From NCBI RefSeq assembly GCF_027257975.1, contig NZ_JANZKX010000004.1, forward strand, positions 248,001-312,000: DNA of 64,000 bases, written 5' to 3'. The notes under the pieces were generated by a model. That model made no database searches. It was given only the letters and a program-made list of their open reading frames with translations, and had not been told where the DNA came from. Made by a program: the position numbers and the translations under genes. Shown in pieces: positions 28,833-37,939 of the stretch; within the stretch, counting starts at the first letter, position 1; every line of letters begins with the position of its first letter. Source of the stretch: Pelomonas sp. BJYL3. GTDB taxonomy: Bacteria; Pseudomonadota; Gammaproteobacteria; Burkholderiales; Burkholderiaceae_C.

Positions 28833-30635
28833 CTAGTTCCTGTTCCTCTGGCGCTGCTCCCGCGCCTCCCGCAAGGCCACGCATTCCGCATGGCCGTGGA
28901 AGCGCGGGGTGGCACATTGCTCGTCCAGGCACAGGGCGCGGGCGAGGAAGACGCGCTTGCCGCAGGCTTCGGAGGGGCTGACAGGGAGATGGGTGTCCGC
29001 GGGCGCAGGAGCGCTGGCGGGGCCCGGGGTGTAGGCGGCCACGGGCGGGGTGCGTTCAACGGGCGCTGGCGCCGGGGCGGTCGGGCTGGAGGCGGCGCCG
29101 GCGGCGGGGGCGGGATCCTTGCGCTTGCGGGCGGGGGTGTCGGTGGCGCGCTTGTCGACGGGCTTGTCGCTGATCTTGTCGGCGGGCGCCGCGGGGCCGT
29201 TGGCGCTGGGCGCGGCGGGCGGGGCAGGCCTTGCGGTCTCCTGCTGCGACTGCACCAGGGCCAGCACGGGATCGGCAGCGGGCGCGGCGTCGGCGCTGGC
29301 CGCCGAGGCGGGCTCGGAGGCGGCAAGGGCCAGCTCCGACGGGGCCGCCGGCTGGCGGTGCAGCAGCAGTTGCACCATGGACACCAACAAGGCGGTGCCG
29401 GCTCCGGCGGCCAGCAGGCCCAGGGCCCAGGGCCAGCGGCGGCCGCCGACGGGTGGGCCGCGCCTGGACGAGACGCGCCGCGAAGGCGGTGGCGCCGGGG
29501 TGGGCTCGGGCACCGGCAGGGGCACCGGGGCAGAAGCGGCGCGGGCGTCCTCAAGCAGGAGGTCCGGCGCATCCATGGCGCGGGTGGGGAGGAAGTCGCT
29601 GTCACCCAGCTGGCGGGTCTCGGCGAACTCGGAATCGTTGGCCAGGCGCGTTTCCTCGAAACCCACCGGCGGCGGCACGGCCAGGGTCTCGGTCATGCGG
29701 GGTTCGGGCGGCGCCATGCGGCCCTCCAGCGCCGCGCGCAGATGAGCCACGGACTGCGGGCGGTCCTGCGGATGCACCCGCAGCATCCAGTCCACGCAGG
29801 CCAGCAGCTCGGGGCTGTAGCCCGGCGGCGCGAGGGTGACCAGGCTCTGGTACTCGTCGCCCAGGCTGCGGGCGGTGGCGGCAGGCGGCGTGCGGCCCAG
29901 GATCAGCTCATGGACCATGGCGCCCAGGGCGTAGAGGTCCGTCCAGGGGCCCTGGCGCAGCTGGCGGGACTCGGCGTATTGCTCGATGGGGGCGTAGCTG
30001 GGCTTGAGGATGGCCGTCAGGCCCTCGGCCCGGTCGCTGATGACCTGGCGCGCGGCGCCGAAGTCCAGCAGCACGGGGGCCGCCCCGCCATAGGGCAGGA
30101 AGACGTTGTCGGGGGCGATGTCACGGTGCCAGATGGACTCCGTGTGCAGCAGCTCCAGGGCCTCCAGCAGGGCGGTCAGCAGGCGGCGCAGCCAGGGCTC
30201 GTCGGGCTGCTGGCTCATGGCGCGGCGGGCCTGGCGCAGGGTCTGGCCCTGCAGATAGGGCATGGCCATGTAGGCCGTGCCATTGGCCTCCCAGAAGCGG
30301 TAGACCTTCAGCAGCGAGGGATGGTCGAAGCGCGCCAGCAGCCGGGATTCATTGACGAAGGAGCGCAGGCCGGCGTCGAAGGTCTCCTGCTGGGACCCTG
30401 AGCGCACCGACACCTTGGACTTGGCGTTGCGCTGGGCCAGCATGGAGGGCATGTACTCCTTGATGGCCACCTGGCGCTGCAGGGCGTGGTCCTGGGCGAC
30501 GTAGATGATGCCGAAGCCGCCCACGGCCAGGGTGCTGAGGATTTCGAGCTCGCCAAAGCGCGTGCCTGCCGGCAGGGCATTGGGCGCGGCCGACGAAGCG
30601 GCGGCGCGGCGATCAGGGCTGGCGTCGGACATCAT
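28833..30635 (-). CDS. Eukaryotic-type Ser/Thr protein kinase with periplasmic tail
   Basis: The 600-residue protein has an N-terminal Hanks-type kinase domain at about 25-300: the glycine loop AVGGFGIIYVA, the ATP-binding lysine K59 in VAIKEY, the catalytic loop HRDIAPDN at 170-177, and DFG at 191-193. All residues needed for activity are present. A Pro/Ala-rich juxtamembrane region leads to one membrane helix near 400-425. A long Pro/Ala/Lys-rich periplasmic segment of about 125 residues ends in a small four-cysteine C-terminal motif (EACGKRVFLARALCLDEQC). The tail may be a sensor. There is no PP2C phosphatase or FHA protein adjacent, so the pathway is unknown. Start may be the second of two adjacent ATGs. 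Confidence 0.9.
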   Translation of the reverse strand: MMSDASPDRRAAASSAAPNALPAGTRFGELEILSTLAVGGFGIIYVAQDHALQRQVAIKEYMPSMLAQRNAKSKVSVRSGSQQETFDAGLRSFVNESRLLARFDHPSLLKVYRFWEANGTAYMAMPYLQGQTLRQARRAMSQQPDEPWLRRLLTALLEALELLHTESIWHRDIAPDNVFLPYGGAAPVLLDFGAARQVISDRAEGLTAILKPSYAPIEQYAESRQLRQGPWTDLYALGAMVHELILGRTPPAATARSLGDEYQSLVTLAPPGYSPELLACVDWMLRVHPQDRPQSVAHLRAALEGRMAPPEPRMTETLAVPPPVGFEETRLANDSEFAETRQLGDSDFLPTRAMDAPDLLLEDARAASAPVPLPVPEPTPAPPPSRRVSSRRGPPVGGRRWPWALGLLAAGAGTALLVSMVQLLLHRQPAAPSELALAASEPASAASADAAPAADPVLALVQSQQETARPAPPAAPSANGPAAPADKISDKPVDKRATDTPARKRKDPAPAAGAASSPTAPAPAPVERTPPVAAYTPGPASAPAPADTHLPVSPSEACGKRVFLARALCLDEQCATPRFHGHAECVALREAREQRQRNRN

Positions 30636-30791
30636 GACCGGGCGGTTAGCGCGAAGGCGTAGTTCAGGCAGGGACGGGCAGGATGCGGCGTGCGAGGGCC
30701 GAAGCGTAGCGGATCAGATGCGCCGCCGGCGTCGCTTCTCCGCCAGATGTAACAACTGCTTGCTCCTCAGCAGGGAGAAGCGCGAAATTGT

Positions 30792-31688
30792 TCAGGGTTG
30801 GACAGGCAGGGCCTTCAGGTAGTCGTGCAGTTGCTGCGCCAGCGCTTCGCGTTCGGCCTCGGGCAAACCCTCACTCAGCGGGGGCATGGTGGTGCCCGGT
30901 TTGAGCTGGGCCGGCTGCAGCAGCCACTGGCGCCAGCGCGCAGGGTCGATCTCGCGGGCGCGCAGGGCGAGGTTGAGAGGCATCTTGTCACCCCCGTAGC
31001 CGTTCACCTGGTGGCAGCTGAGACAGTGGGTCTGCAGGGCCTGGGCCGTGGCGGCGAAGCGCGGCGCCATGTCGCCCGGCAGCAGGGCCGCCCGGCTGGA
31101 GGGCGTGCGGCGCACAGTGACCACCTGGTAGGGCCAGACGGCACCGCCTTCTGCCTGCAGGGCGGGTTCGGCCAGGTTGTCCCAGATGAGGTAGTACGGC
31201 CCCAGGGGCACCTGCTTCTCGCCCTGGGCGTGGTTGTCGACCTGGAAGGGCCGGCCGTCGGCGCGGGCGGTGACGATCCAGGCCTGGTGACGGCCGAAGC
31301 GCTCCACCGGGACGCGGGACACGAAACCGTCCTGGGCGCGGAACTCGAGCTCGCCGTCCGGCAGGTCCCAGCCCTTGCCCAGCCAGCGATCCAGGAAGAC
31401 CCGGGCCGGCCAGCCGCGGTAGCGCACCTGCACGGGTGGCTGCCCGGGGCGCGAGAGATGGGGCTCAGCGACCGTCACCTGGCGCTGGGCCGGCCCCGCC
31501 TTGGCGGCCACGGCCGGGTCTGGCAGGCGCAAGGGCGCAATGGCGCCGGCCATGGTGGCGGGCGAAATTGCGGGCGGGTTCGCGGGCAGGTTTGCCGCCG
31601 GGACCGCAGCCGAGGCCGCGGAGGCCAGCACGGCGCCCAGCAGCGTGGCGAAGATCCGGTGGGCGAAGGGGGGAAGCGGTGTGCGCAT
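30792..31688 (-). CDS. Exported c-type cytochrome-domain protein
   Basis: The 298-residue protein has a signal peptide and an N-terminal domain of about 180 residues without a haem motif, resembling a SoxA- or molybdopterin-oxidase-like beta fold (GRHQAWIVTARADGRPFQVDN). A C-terminal cytochrome c domain has the haem site CLSCH near residue 215 and the axial-Met candidate TTMPPLSEGL. The start at 31688 gives the cleanest signal peptide; an ATG at 31724 would add 12 residues. It lies 49 bp downstream of the penicillin-acylase-type gene on the same strand and may be cotranscribed, but a functional link is not obvious. Confidence 0.8.
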   Translation of the reverse strand: MRTPLPPFAHRIFATLLGAVLASAASAAVPAANLPANPPAISPATMAGAIAPLRLPDPAVAAKAGPAQRQVTVAEPHLSRPGQPPVQVRYRGWPARVFLDRWLGKGWDLPDGELEFRAQDGFVSRVPVERFGRHQAWIVTARADGRPFQVDNHAQGEKQVPLGPYYLIWDNLAEPALQAEGGAVWPYQVVTVRRTPSSRAALLPGDMAPRFAATAQALQTHCLSCHQVNGYGGDKMPLNLALRAREIDPARWRQWLLQPAQLKPGTTMPPLSEGLPEAEREALAQQLHDYLKALPVQP

Positions 31689-31737
31689 GGGGTCGGCGGC
31701 CGGGGGGACGTTGGGGGAAAGCATGCGAAACGCCCGT

Positions 31738-34167
31738 TCAGGGCCTGAAGGTGAGGCTGCTGCGCGCCTGGGCCTGCACGTCGGCGGCGTCCAGCCACTG
31801 GGCGCGGGAGCGACCGGCCAGGTAATCACGGGCCTGGTCGCTGTAGTGGCGGTCGCCCAGCACGCCGCTCTGGCCCACCGGGTTGATGCCCCGGCTGCGG
31901 CCCGGCGCCGCGAAGTCGATCACGCGGCGGGTGGAGGGGCCGTAGATCACGAACCAGGGCGCATCGCCGCTGCGCTGGGCCAGATTGTTGGGCACCTCGT
32001 GCGCACCCGGCGCCGGGAAGGGGCCGACGTTGAAGAGCGGAGCCAGGGCCTTGACCTCGCCCAGCGGGTGCTTGTGGGTGATGCTGTGGGCGCGGCCCCA
32101 GGTCCATTGCGCCGGATCCTCGCCGAAGGTACGGCGCAGGTGCTGGAGGGTGGCGGCCCAGGCCTCGGCCACGATCTGCTCGCGGGTCTCGCGCTGGGGC
32201 GTGGCCTTGCGGTCCCACCAGGGCGAATCCGGGTCGGCGACCAGGCGCGGCAAGGCGTGGTCCAGGGCGCGGGTGCGGGTGAGGTTCTCCAGCATGGCCT
32301 CGTCCATCTTGTCGGCCAGCACGGCGTGGATCAGCTGGTGTTCGAGCTGATGGAAGAGAACCGGGGCGCGGTCCTCCAGGCCGTGCTTGCCCTTCCAGGC
32401 GGCCAGCAGGGCCACGAGCTCGGCGCCGTCCTTCTGCTGGCGCAGGATGGGCATCAGCGGGGCCAGGACGCGCGGGCCGTAGCCGGTGTCATCGGCCAGC
32501 TGCAGCGCCTGGGCGCGGGCCATGTCCCAGCCGGTGGCGCTGGCCTTCAGGCCTTCCTCGAGGCGCCAGCCGCGGTCGGGCAGGTTGTAGTAGCCCGGCA
32601 CCGGCTCGGCCGAGGCCGGCTGGTGATTGGCCGAGACGATGTAGCCACGCGCCGGGTTCTCCTCCTGCGGGTTGGCGCTGAAGGGCAGGAAGCCGGGCTT
32701 GTCGGCTTCTGTCGTGCTGCCGTCCAGGATGAAGCTGGGGTTCACGCCGGCCGGCCGTTGCGGCAGGCGGGCCGAGGCCCACCAGGCGATGTCACCGGCG
32801 GCGTTGGCCCAGACCACGTTGAGGCCCGGCGAATGGATGCCCTGCACCGCCGTGCGCGCGGCGGCCAGCGTGTCCGCGCGGTTGAGCTGGTAGAAGGCCT
32901 CGATGAGGGGGTTCTCGCTTTCCAGGAAGGTCCACCACATGGCAATGGGGGTGCGCCCGGTGTCGCCAGGCACCACGTCGTTGACGAGAGGCCCATGGGG
33001 CGAGCGGCGCAGCTGGATGACTTCATCGGCCCGGCCCTTGACCTTGATGCGGGCCTCGCGCGATTCCAGCGGCAGCCAGGCCCCCTTGACCAGCACCTGG
33101 CCGGGATGGGCGGCATCGGTCTTCTCGGCGATGAGGTCGATGTCATCGTTCTGGAACATGGTCAGGGTCCAGCCGAAGCGCTGGTTGTGACCGATGAGGG
33201 CGAAGGGATTCAGCACCTGCAGGTGGCCGTAGAGCTCGAAGCCGGGCGCCTTCAGATGGGCCTCCCACCACACGGCGGGCGTCGAAAAGCCGATGTGGGG
33301 ATCGCCGGCCAGCAGGGGCTTGCCGCTGGCCGTGCGGCTGCCGGCAAGGGCCCAGGCGTTGCTGCCTTCCATCTGGGCCAGGCCGGTGCCCAGGCTGTCG
33401 CTGAGCTGGCCGATGCGGGCCAGCGCCTGCCAGTCCGCCGGCTGGAGGCGGCGGCCGGCGGCCACGGCCGAGGCGGCGGGCGCACTGAGGCGGGCCCGCG
33501 CGGCCAGGGCGCCTTCGGGTTTCCAGTCCAGGTCGAAGATCTTCAGATATTCAGGCCCCAGCTGGTCCCGCACATAAGTGAGTGCAGGCTCCGTTCGGAA
33601 GGCGGAGGCAAAGCTGTAGGCCAGGTAGCCGGCCACGGCATAGGTATCCACCGGCGTGAAGTCCCGCTTGGGGATGCCCAGCAGCTCGAATTCCAGGGGC
33701 GCGGGGCGGGTGGCCTGGTACTGGTTGACGCCGTCCAGGTAGGCCAGCAGGGCCTGCTGGGCCGGACCGGGCGGGCGGGTGGATTCGGCCTTGACCCGCG
33801 CCTCGGCGAAGTCGATCAGGCGCAGGCTGCGGAAGAGCTTGTCGGTGGGCAGCAGCTTTTCGCCCAGCACTTCGGAGAGTTCGCCCCGCGCAAGGCGGCG
33901 GGCCATCTCCATCTGGAAGAGGCGGTCCTGGGCATGGAGGTAGCCCAGGGCGCGGTAGAGATCGGTCTCGTTCTGGGCCTCGACATGGGGCACGCCCCAG
34001 GCGTCGAAGCGCACGCTGACCGCCTGGCTCAGGCCTCGCAGCTGCAGCTCGCCTTCGCGCTTGGGCAGCTTGGCCCGCCAGTGCAGGCCGGCCGCCAGCA
34101 GGGCCAGGATCAGCAGACCGAGCAGCAGCCAGAGCAGGGAACGAAGACGAAAGGTGCGTGCAGCCAT
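31738..34167 (-). CDS. Penicillin acylase family Ntn-hydrolase
   Basis: The 809-residue precursor has an N-terminal hydrophobic segment (SLLWLLLGLLILALLAAG) that exports or anchors it. The structure is the usual pro-enzyme: an alpha part, then the autoproteolysis site and N-terminal nucleophile serine in MEGSNAWALAGSRTASGK near residue 270, then the beta part. The ligand residues of the family, such as GDPHIGF and the IGHNQRFGWTLT region, are present. Members cleave beta-lactam amides, acyl-homoserine lactones or other amides. Quorum-quenching AHL acylases belong to this family, but the sequence alone does not decide the substrate. Start at 34167 places the signal anchor correctly. Confidence 0.9.
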   Translation of the reverse strand: MAARTFRLRSLLWLLLGLLILALLAAGLHWRAKLPKREGELQLRGLSQAVSVRFDAWGVPHVEAQNETDLYRALGYLHAQDRLFQMEMARRLARGELSEVLGEKLLPTDKLFRSLRLIDFAEARVKAESTRPPGPAQQALLAYLDGVNQYQATRPAPLEFELLGIPKRDFTPVDTYAVAGYLAYSFASAFRTEPALTYVRDQLGPEYLKIFDLDWKPEGALAARARLSAPAASAVAAGRRLQPADWQALARIGQLSDSLGTGLAQMEGSNAWALAGSRTASGKPLLAGDPHIGFSTPAVWWEAHLKAPGFELYGHLQVLNPFALIGHNQRFGWTLTMFQNDDIDLIAEKTDAAHPGQVLVKGAWLPLESREARIKVKGRADEVIQLRRSPHGPLVNDVVPGDTGRTPIAMWWTFLESENPLIEAFYQLNRADTLAAARTAVQGIHSPGLNVVWANAAGDIAWWASARLPQRPAGVNPSFILDGSTTEADKPGFLPFSANPQEENPARGYIVSANHQPASAEPVPGYYNLPDRGWRLEEGLKASATGWDMARAQALQLADDTGYGPRVLAPLMPILRQQKDGAELVALLAAWKGKHGLEDRAPVLFHQLEHQLIHAVLADKMDEAMLENLTRTRALDHALPRLVADPDSPWWDRKATPQRETREQIVAEAWAATLQHLRRTFGEDPAQWTWGRAHSITHKHPLGEVKALAPLFNVGPFPAPGAHEVPNNLAQRSGDAPWFVIYGPSTRRVIDFAAPGRSRGINPVGQSGVLGDRHYSDQARDYLAGRSRAQWLDAADVQAQARSSLTFRP

Positions 34168-34670
34168 GGGCAAGACTCCAGGACAGGGCATGCATTGCAG
34201 CACAGCGACCGGGCCGGCGCATCGGGATTGGCGCGGGCAGCGCACGCGAAAACGCCCGACGGTGTCCAGCATCGGGGGGAAAGACCGCCCAGCCCCTGCC
34301 GGCACCAATGAAAAGGGCTGATGGTTCTCAGCCCCATCAGCCCCGGTCATCCGCGCTATGCCGCGGCACACAGGCGGCTCCGGCGAGCCGCCTGCTCAAT
34401 GCGGATGAGTGTGCTCACACCTCCTCATCCGCCCCTCCGGCCCGTCTTTGCGGGCCACCCTCGTTGTCGTGCTGTGCACTGTAGGCTGCCTCGCGCACAA
34501 AAGGCTTGCGTTTCGCGGCGGTCAGACCGTATTCAGCGCATGAAAATTGCGCTGAGTCAGTAAATTTGGGAATGTCCCCATCAAGGAAAACCCGGCCCAC
34601 GCAGCAATCCGTGAACCTTGACACAGATCACGTCGCCTGCGCGACATCGCCAGGCGGCCGGGCCGCGCGC
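34168..34670. other. Non-coding stretch with a run of hairpins
   Basis: These 503 bp lie between two leftward genes. There is no protein-like frame. Four stem-loops occur: AGGCGGCTC/GAGCCGCCT at 34372-34393; GCGGATGAG/CTCATCCGC at 34401-34432, with an inner TGTG/CACA; GGCCCG/CGGGCC at 34439-34456; and ATTCAGCGCA/TGCGCTGAGT at 34531-34557 with one wobble. A/T content rises at 34535-34600. The acylase promoter must also be here. Confidence 0.5.
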
Positions 34671-35264
34671 TCAGGCGGCGATGCGCGGGCCCTGCTTGCG
34701 CAGCTGGGTCAGGGTCTCGATGCGCTTGAGCAGGTCGCGGTCGCTCCAGGGCTTCTTGAAGATGCCGTAGAGCCCCTGGATCTGGTGGACGCGGCCCTGC
34801 AGCTCCTCATGGCCGGTGATGGCGATGATGGGCAGGTCCTCGGTTTCCAGGGCCCCTTGCACGTCGGCGATCAGCTCGAAGCCGTTCTTGTTGGGCATTT
34901 CCAGGTCGGTGATCATGACCTGCACGGGATGGCGGGCCAGCACTTCCAGGGCCTCGACGCCATCACGGGCCAGCAGCACGAGGTAGCCCGCGCTTTCCAG
35001 CAGCTTGCCCAGCTTGGCCCGCACCACGGCGGAGTCGTCGACCACCAGCACGGGCACCGGGCCGTCCACGGGCATCACGCTCGGCTGGAAGCGGCTGGCC
35101 GCTGCGGGGCCGCTGAACGGGGCCGGCAGCTGCGACTCCTGGAACTGGCGGACCTCCTCGTCCTCCTTGCGGATGCTGATCAGGATCACGACGATGGCCA
35201 GCGGCACCGCGATCAGCAGAGGCAGGAGGTAGGGACCCAGGAGGTCGGGCAACTGGAAAGGCAT
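34671..35264 (-). CDS. Membrane-anchored stand-alone receiver domain protein
   Basis: The 197-residue protein has a membrane helix at about 9-31 (PYLLPLLIAVPLAIVVILIS), a charged linker of about 35 residues, and one receiver domain at 70-195. The acidic pocket D76-D77, the phospho-acceptor D120 (VMITDLEMPN), the switch residue T150 and K170 are all in place, so it can be phosphorylated. There is no output domain. A single-domain receiver fixed to the inner membrane is unusual; it probably acts by protein contact, for instance on chemotaxis, polarity or a kinase. The ribosome site GGAGAA precedes the ATG. No kinase is adjacent; the hybrid kinase at 11049-14138 is too distant to link by context. 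Confidence 0.85.
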   Translation of the reverse strand: MPFQLPDLLGPYLLPLLIAVPLAIVVILISIRKEDEEVRQFQESQLPAPFSGPAAASRFQPSVMPVDGPVPVLVVDDSAVVRAKLGKLLESAGYLVLLARDGVEALEVLARHPVQVMITDLEMPNKNGFELIADVQGALETEDLPIIAITGHEELQGRVHQIQGLYGIFKKPWSDRDLLKRIETLTQLRKQGPRIAA

Positions 35265-35469
35265 GGGGGGTTCTCCACGCCGGCGGCGCGGCCGGCAGGA
35301 CTGGGCGGATGCCGCAGGAATCTACCACCGCGGCGGGCGCGTCGAACTGGGGATTGCACAGGACGGCCCGCTCGAATAGGCGGGTGTCAGGCCGGATTTT
35401 GTAAGCAGCCGTTTCAATTTGCCGACCACCTCAGGTTCCCCGCCTGGCCGCCTCCCCTCCCCTCCCCGC

Positions 35470-36654
35470 TCAGCAGCGCCCGCGCCAGCGCCGGTAGCCG
35501 TGTTCCTCGCAGGGGGCGCCGCGGAAGTCCCGGACCTCGCTGCAGAAGCGGCGCATGCCGCTGGCCTCCAGCAGCTGGATGGAGGCGGTGTTGCGGGCAT
35601 CAACCCAGCATTCCACCTCCAGCAGCCCGCCGGCCTCCAGCAGGAAGTCCTGGAGCGCGACGAAGGCCTCGCGGCCCAGACCCTGGCCTCGCCAGCCGGG
35701 ATGCAGGGTGATGCCCATCCAGGCACTCAGCGGGTGGGTGTCGGCGCCCGGGACCTCGCTGGGCGGGCGGGCGCGCAGGCACAGGCCGATGTCGCCGACC
35801 AAACGGTCGTCGCCGGCATCGGCGATGGCCAGCTGCACCCACTGGTCCGGCACGCCGATGGCGGCTCCACTCATCTCGCGCAGGAAGGCGGCCGACTCCG
35901 CCGGCTCACGGGCCAGCGTCCAGCCCTGGAAGCGCGCTGTCTCGGCGTCGCTGCGGTAGGCATGGAAGCGCTCGAGGTCGCTTTCGCGCATGCGCCGCAG
36001 CTGCACGCGGCCCGCGGACGAGCGCAGAGGCAGGACATCCGCCAGGCGGCACAGGCTGTCCAGGGGCTGGCGGTCGCGCGGCACGGCGGCCAGGTAGTCG
36101 GCCCAATCCGCCAGCGCCGGGCTGCCCGACAGGCCCTTGAGCAGGACCCGCACCGGCCCGGGCGGCTGGCCGGCACCCTGGCTCACCCGGCGGCGCAGCT
36201 CCCGAAAGCCCTGCCTGCACCAGAAGCGTTCGGCCGGTTCGTTGCCGGCCACCACGCCCAGGCGCAGCCAGCGCGCGCCCGACTGCAGCGCCCAGGCCTC
36301 CAGGGCGGCCACCAGCCGCCGGGCCAGGCCCTGGCCGCGGTGCGCCGGATGGACCATCAGCAGTCCCAGATGCCAGACCCCGGGCGCCGGGGCCTCGCTG
36401 CAGACCTGCAGGACGGCGACCAGACCGTCGCCACCCGGCCGCACCAGACCCAGATGCCATTGCGCGGCCCAGGCGAAGTCGGGCGGCGGCGTGCTGCGCA
36501 GTTCCTGCAGCGCCTCGTCCGCGGCCAGCGGCAGGCCACAGCGCTCGAAATAGTCCTGGCAGGCTTCGAACAGCGCTTGCAGGCGGGGCGCGTCGGCCTC
36601 GCCCAGGGGCTGGACGAGCAGGTCCGTGCCGTCAAGAAAGTCCTGGAGCCCCAT
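35470..36654 (-). CDS. Tandem GNAT acetyltransferase fusion
   Basis: The 394-residue protein has two GNAT domains. The first, at about 12-160, has LLMVHPAHRGQGLARRLV as its acetyl-CoA loop. The second, at about 215-385, has ITLHPGWRGQGLGREAFVAL and the C-terminal NTASIQLLEASGM typical of RimJ-like enzymes. A linker at 165-210 joins them. Both CoA-binding motifs look intact, so both may be active. A strong ribosome site, GAGGAGG, precedes the ATG. It may share a transcript with the TPR gene upstream (about 30 bp between them). Substrates are unknown. Confidence 0.87.
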   Translation of the reverse strand: MGLQDFLDGTDLLVQPLGEADAPRLQALFEACQDYFERCGLPLAADEALQELRSTPPPDFAWAAQWHLGLVRPGGDGLVAVLQVCSEAPAPGVWHLGLLMVHPAHRGQGLARRLVAALEAWALQSGARWLRLGVVAGNEPAERFWCRQGFRELRRRVSQGAGQPPGPVRVLLKGLSGSPALADWADYLAAVPRDRQPLDSLCRLADVLPLRSSAGRVQLRRMRESDLERFHAYRSDAETARFQGWTLAREPAESAAFLREMSGAAIGVPDQWVQLAIADAGDDRLVGDIGLCLRARPPSEVPGADTHPLSAWMGITLHPGWRGQGLGREAFVALQDFLLEAGGLLEVECWVDARNTASIQLLEASGMRRFCSEVRDFRGAPCEEHGYRRWRGRC

Positions 36655-36687
36655 GGGCCCTCCTCGTGAAGCGAGAAAGCCTGGAGC

Positions 36688-37803
36688 CTAACGCAGGAGG
36701 TCGTGCTGACCCGACAGCCATTGCGGCGTCTGGCGGCGCAGGGCTCGCAGGGTGTCGCCGACCTGCTGGCGCTGGCGCGCCTGGTCCTCTTCCAGCTCCC
36801 GCAGGCGCAGGGTGAACTGCGCGGCGCGCGGCGCGTCGCCGCAGGCCTCGTACAGGCGCAGGGCATTGCGCAGCAGCGGGGCGCGCATGAAGGGATAGGC
36901 CTGCAGCGCCGCCGGCAGCAGCAGGGGCTCGAGCAGGGCCCGCGCGCGGTCCAGCTCGCCGGACAGCAAGGCGCATTCGCCCTGGGCATGCTGCAGGGAC
37001 GCCCAGGCGTGGGGCAGTTCCTGCTCGTGGATCAGGGCCTGCCCCTGCTCGAACATGGCCTGCGCCTCGGCCAGGCGCCCGCCATGCATCATGCCGATGC
37101 CGATGTTCAGCAGCAGCGAGGCGCGCTGGCGCAGGTGCATCTCCGGCGCCTCCATCAGCGAGCGCGCCTGGAAGGCCAGGCGCAGCTGGCGCTGGCCCAT
37201 GGCGTCGGCCTGCAGATCCTCGCCGCGGCGGCGGAGTTCGTCGATGGCCAGGGCGCCGGCCAGCAGGGCATTGGTGTAGGCCCGCGTCATGGCATGGGGC
37301 TCCTGGCTCTCACGCGCGCGGGACAGCGCCTGCATGTGCAGCATCTCGGCCTCGTCGTACTGGCCCAGTTGGGCATAGACATGGGCCAGGGCACCCAGGG
37401 CTCGTGGCAGCACCGGGTGGAGCTGCGGCGGCCGGGTGGCCAGCTCGACGGCCTCGCGGGCCACCGCCAGGGCTTCGTCCATCAGGCCGGCACCGCTGAG
37501 GCACAGGCTGGCGATGTCCAGCATCTCCACGCGCTCGAGCCGCGCCTCGGCCTGCAGCTCGCTGAGGGCCAGGCTGGCGCCGGCATAGGCCCGGCGCAGG
37601 TCATAGAGCGCCCAGCCGGCGCGGGCCTGCATCTGGCCGATCTCGCAGCGCAGCGCGGGCGTCAGGGCCTCCAGCTGGCAGCTGGCGCAGGCGGCGTCCA
37701 GCAGGGCCAGGGTGTCGCGCATGCGCTGCTCCCCGAGGGCCTGGCGGGCGCGCTCCAGGCACTGCTCGCAGGCGCTGGGTTGGGTTTTCAGCAAAGACTT
37801 CAT
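36688..37803 (-). CDS. TPR-repeat protein, cytoplasmic, function unknown
   Basis: The 371-residue protein lacks a signal peptide and is almost entirely alpha-helical, with TPR-like repeats: for example ALGALAHVYAQLGQYDEAEM near 155-175 and ASLLLNIGIGMMHGGRLAEAQAM near 245-270. The pattern resembles MalT-like or regulator-associated TPR arrays, but no DNA-binding domain is attached. Its N-terminal CEQC (residues 12-15) and a C-A-S-C at about 39-42 could bind a metal, though this is speculative. The ATG at 37803 follows a poor ribosome site; an open extension upstream lacks similarity. Probably a protein-interaction scaffold. Confidence 0.75.
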   Translation of the reverse strand: MKSLLKTQPSACEQCLERARQALGEQRMRDTLALLDAACASCQLEALTPALRCEIGQMQARAGWALYDLRRAYAGASLALSELQAEARLERVEMLDIASLCLSGAGLMDEALAVAREAVELATRPPQLHPVLPRALGALAHVYAQLGQYDEAEMLHMQALSRARESQEPHAMTRAYTNALLAGALAIDELRRRGEDLQADAMGQRQLRLAFQARSLMEAPEMHLRQRASLLLNIGIGMMHGGRLAEAQAMFEQGQALIHEQELPHAWASLQHAQGECALLSGELDRARALLEPLLLPAALQAYPFMRAPLLRNALRLYEACGDAPRAAQFTLRLRELEEDQARQRQQVGDTLRALRRQTPQWLSGQHDLLR

Positions 37804-37939
37804 GCAAACCGTCCCGGCCGGCGCAACACAAGCAGGCGCCAGCCTCCCGCGCAGCCTAAGGCCACTGGGCATCAGGCCCTCGGGCGAGGGTCGCCCAAAG
37901 CGAGGGTCGATGTGCAGAACTTGGGGCTTGGCCCGCTTT

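Noticed and set aside
31501-34311. 936-residue open frame antisense to the penicillin-acylase-type gene
   Set aside because: No domain, no ribosome site and shadow-type composition; the opposite strand has the intact Ntn-hydrolase.
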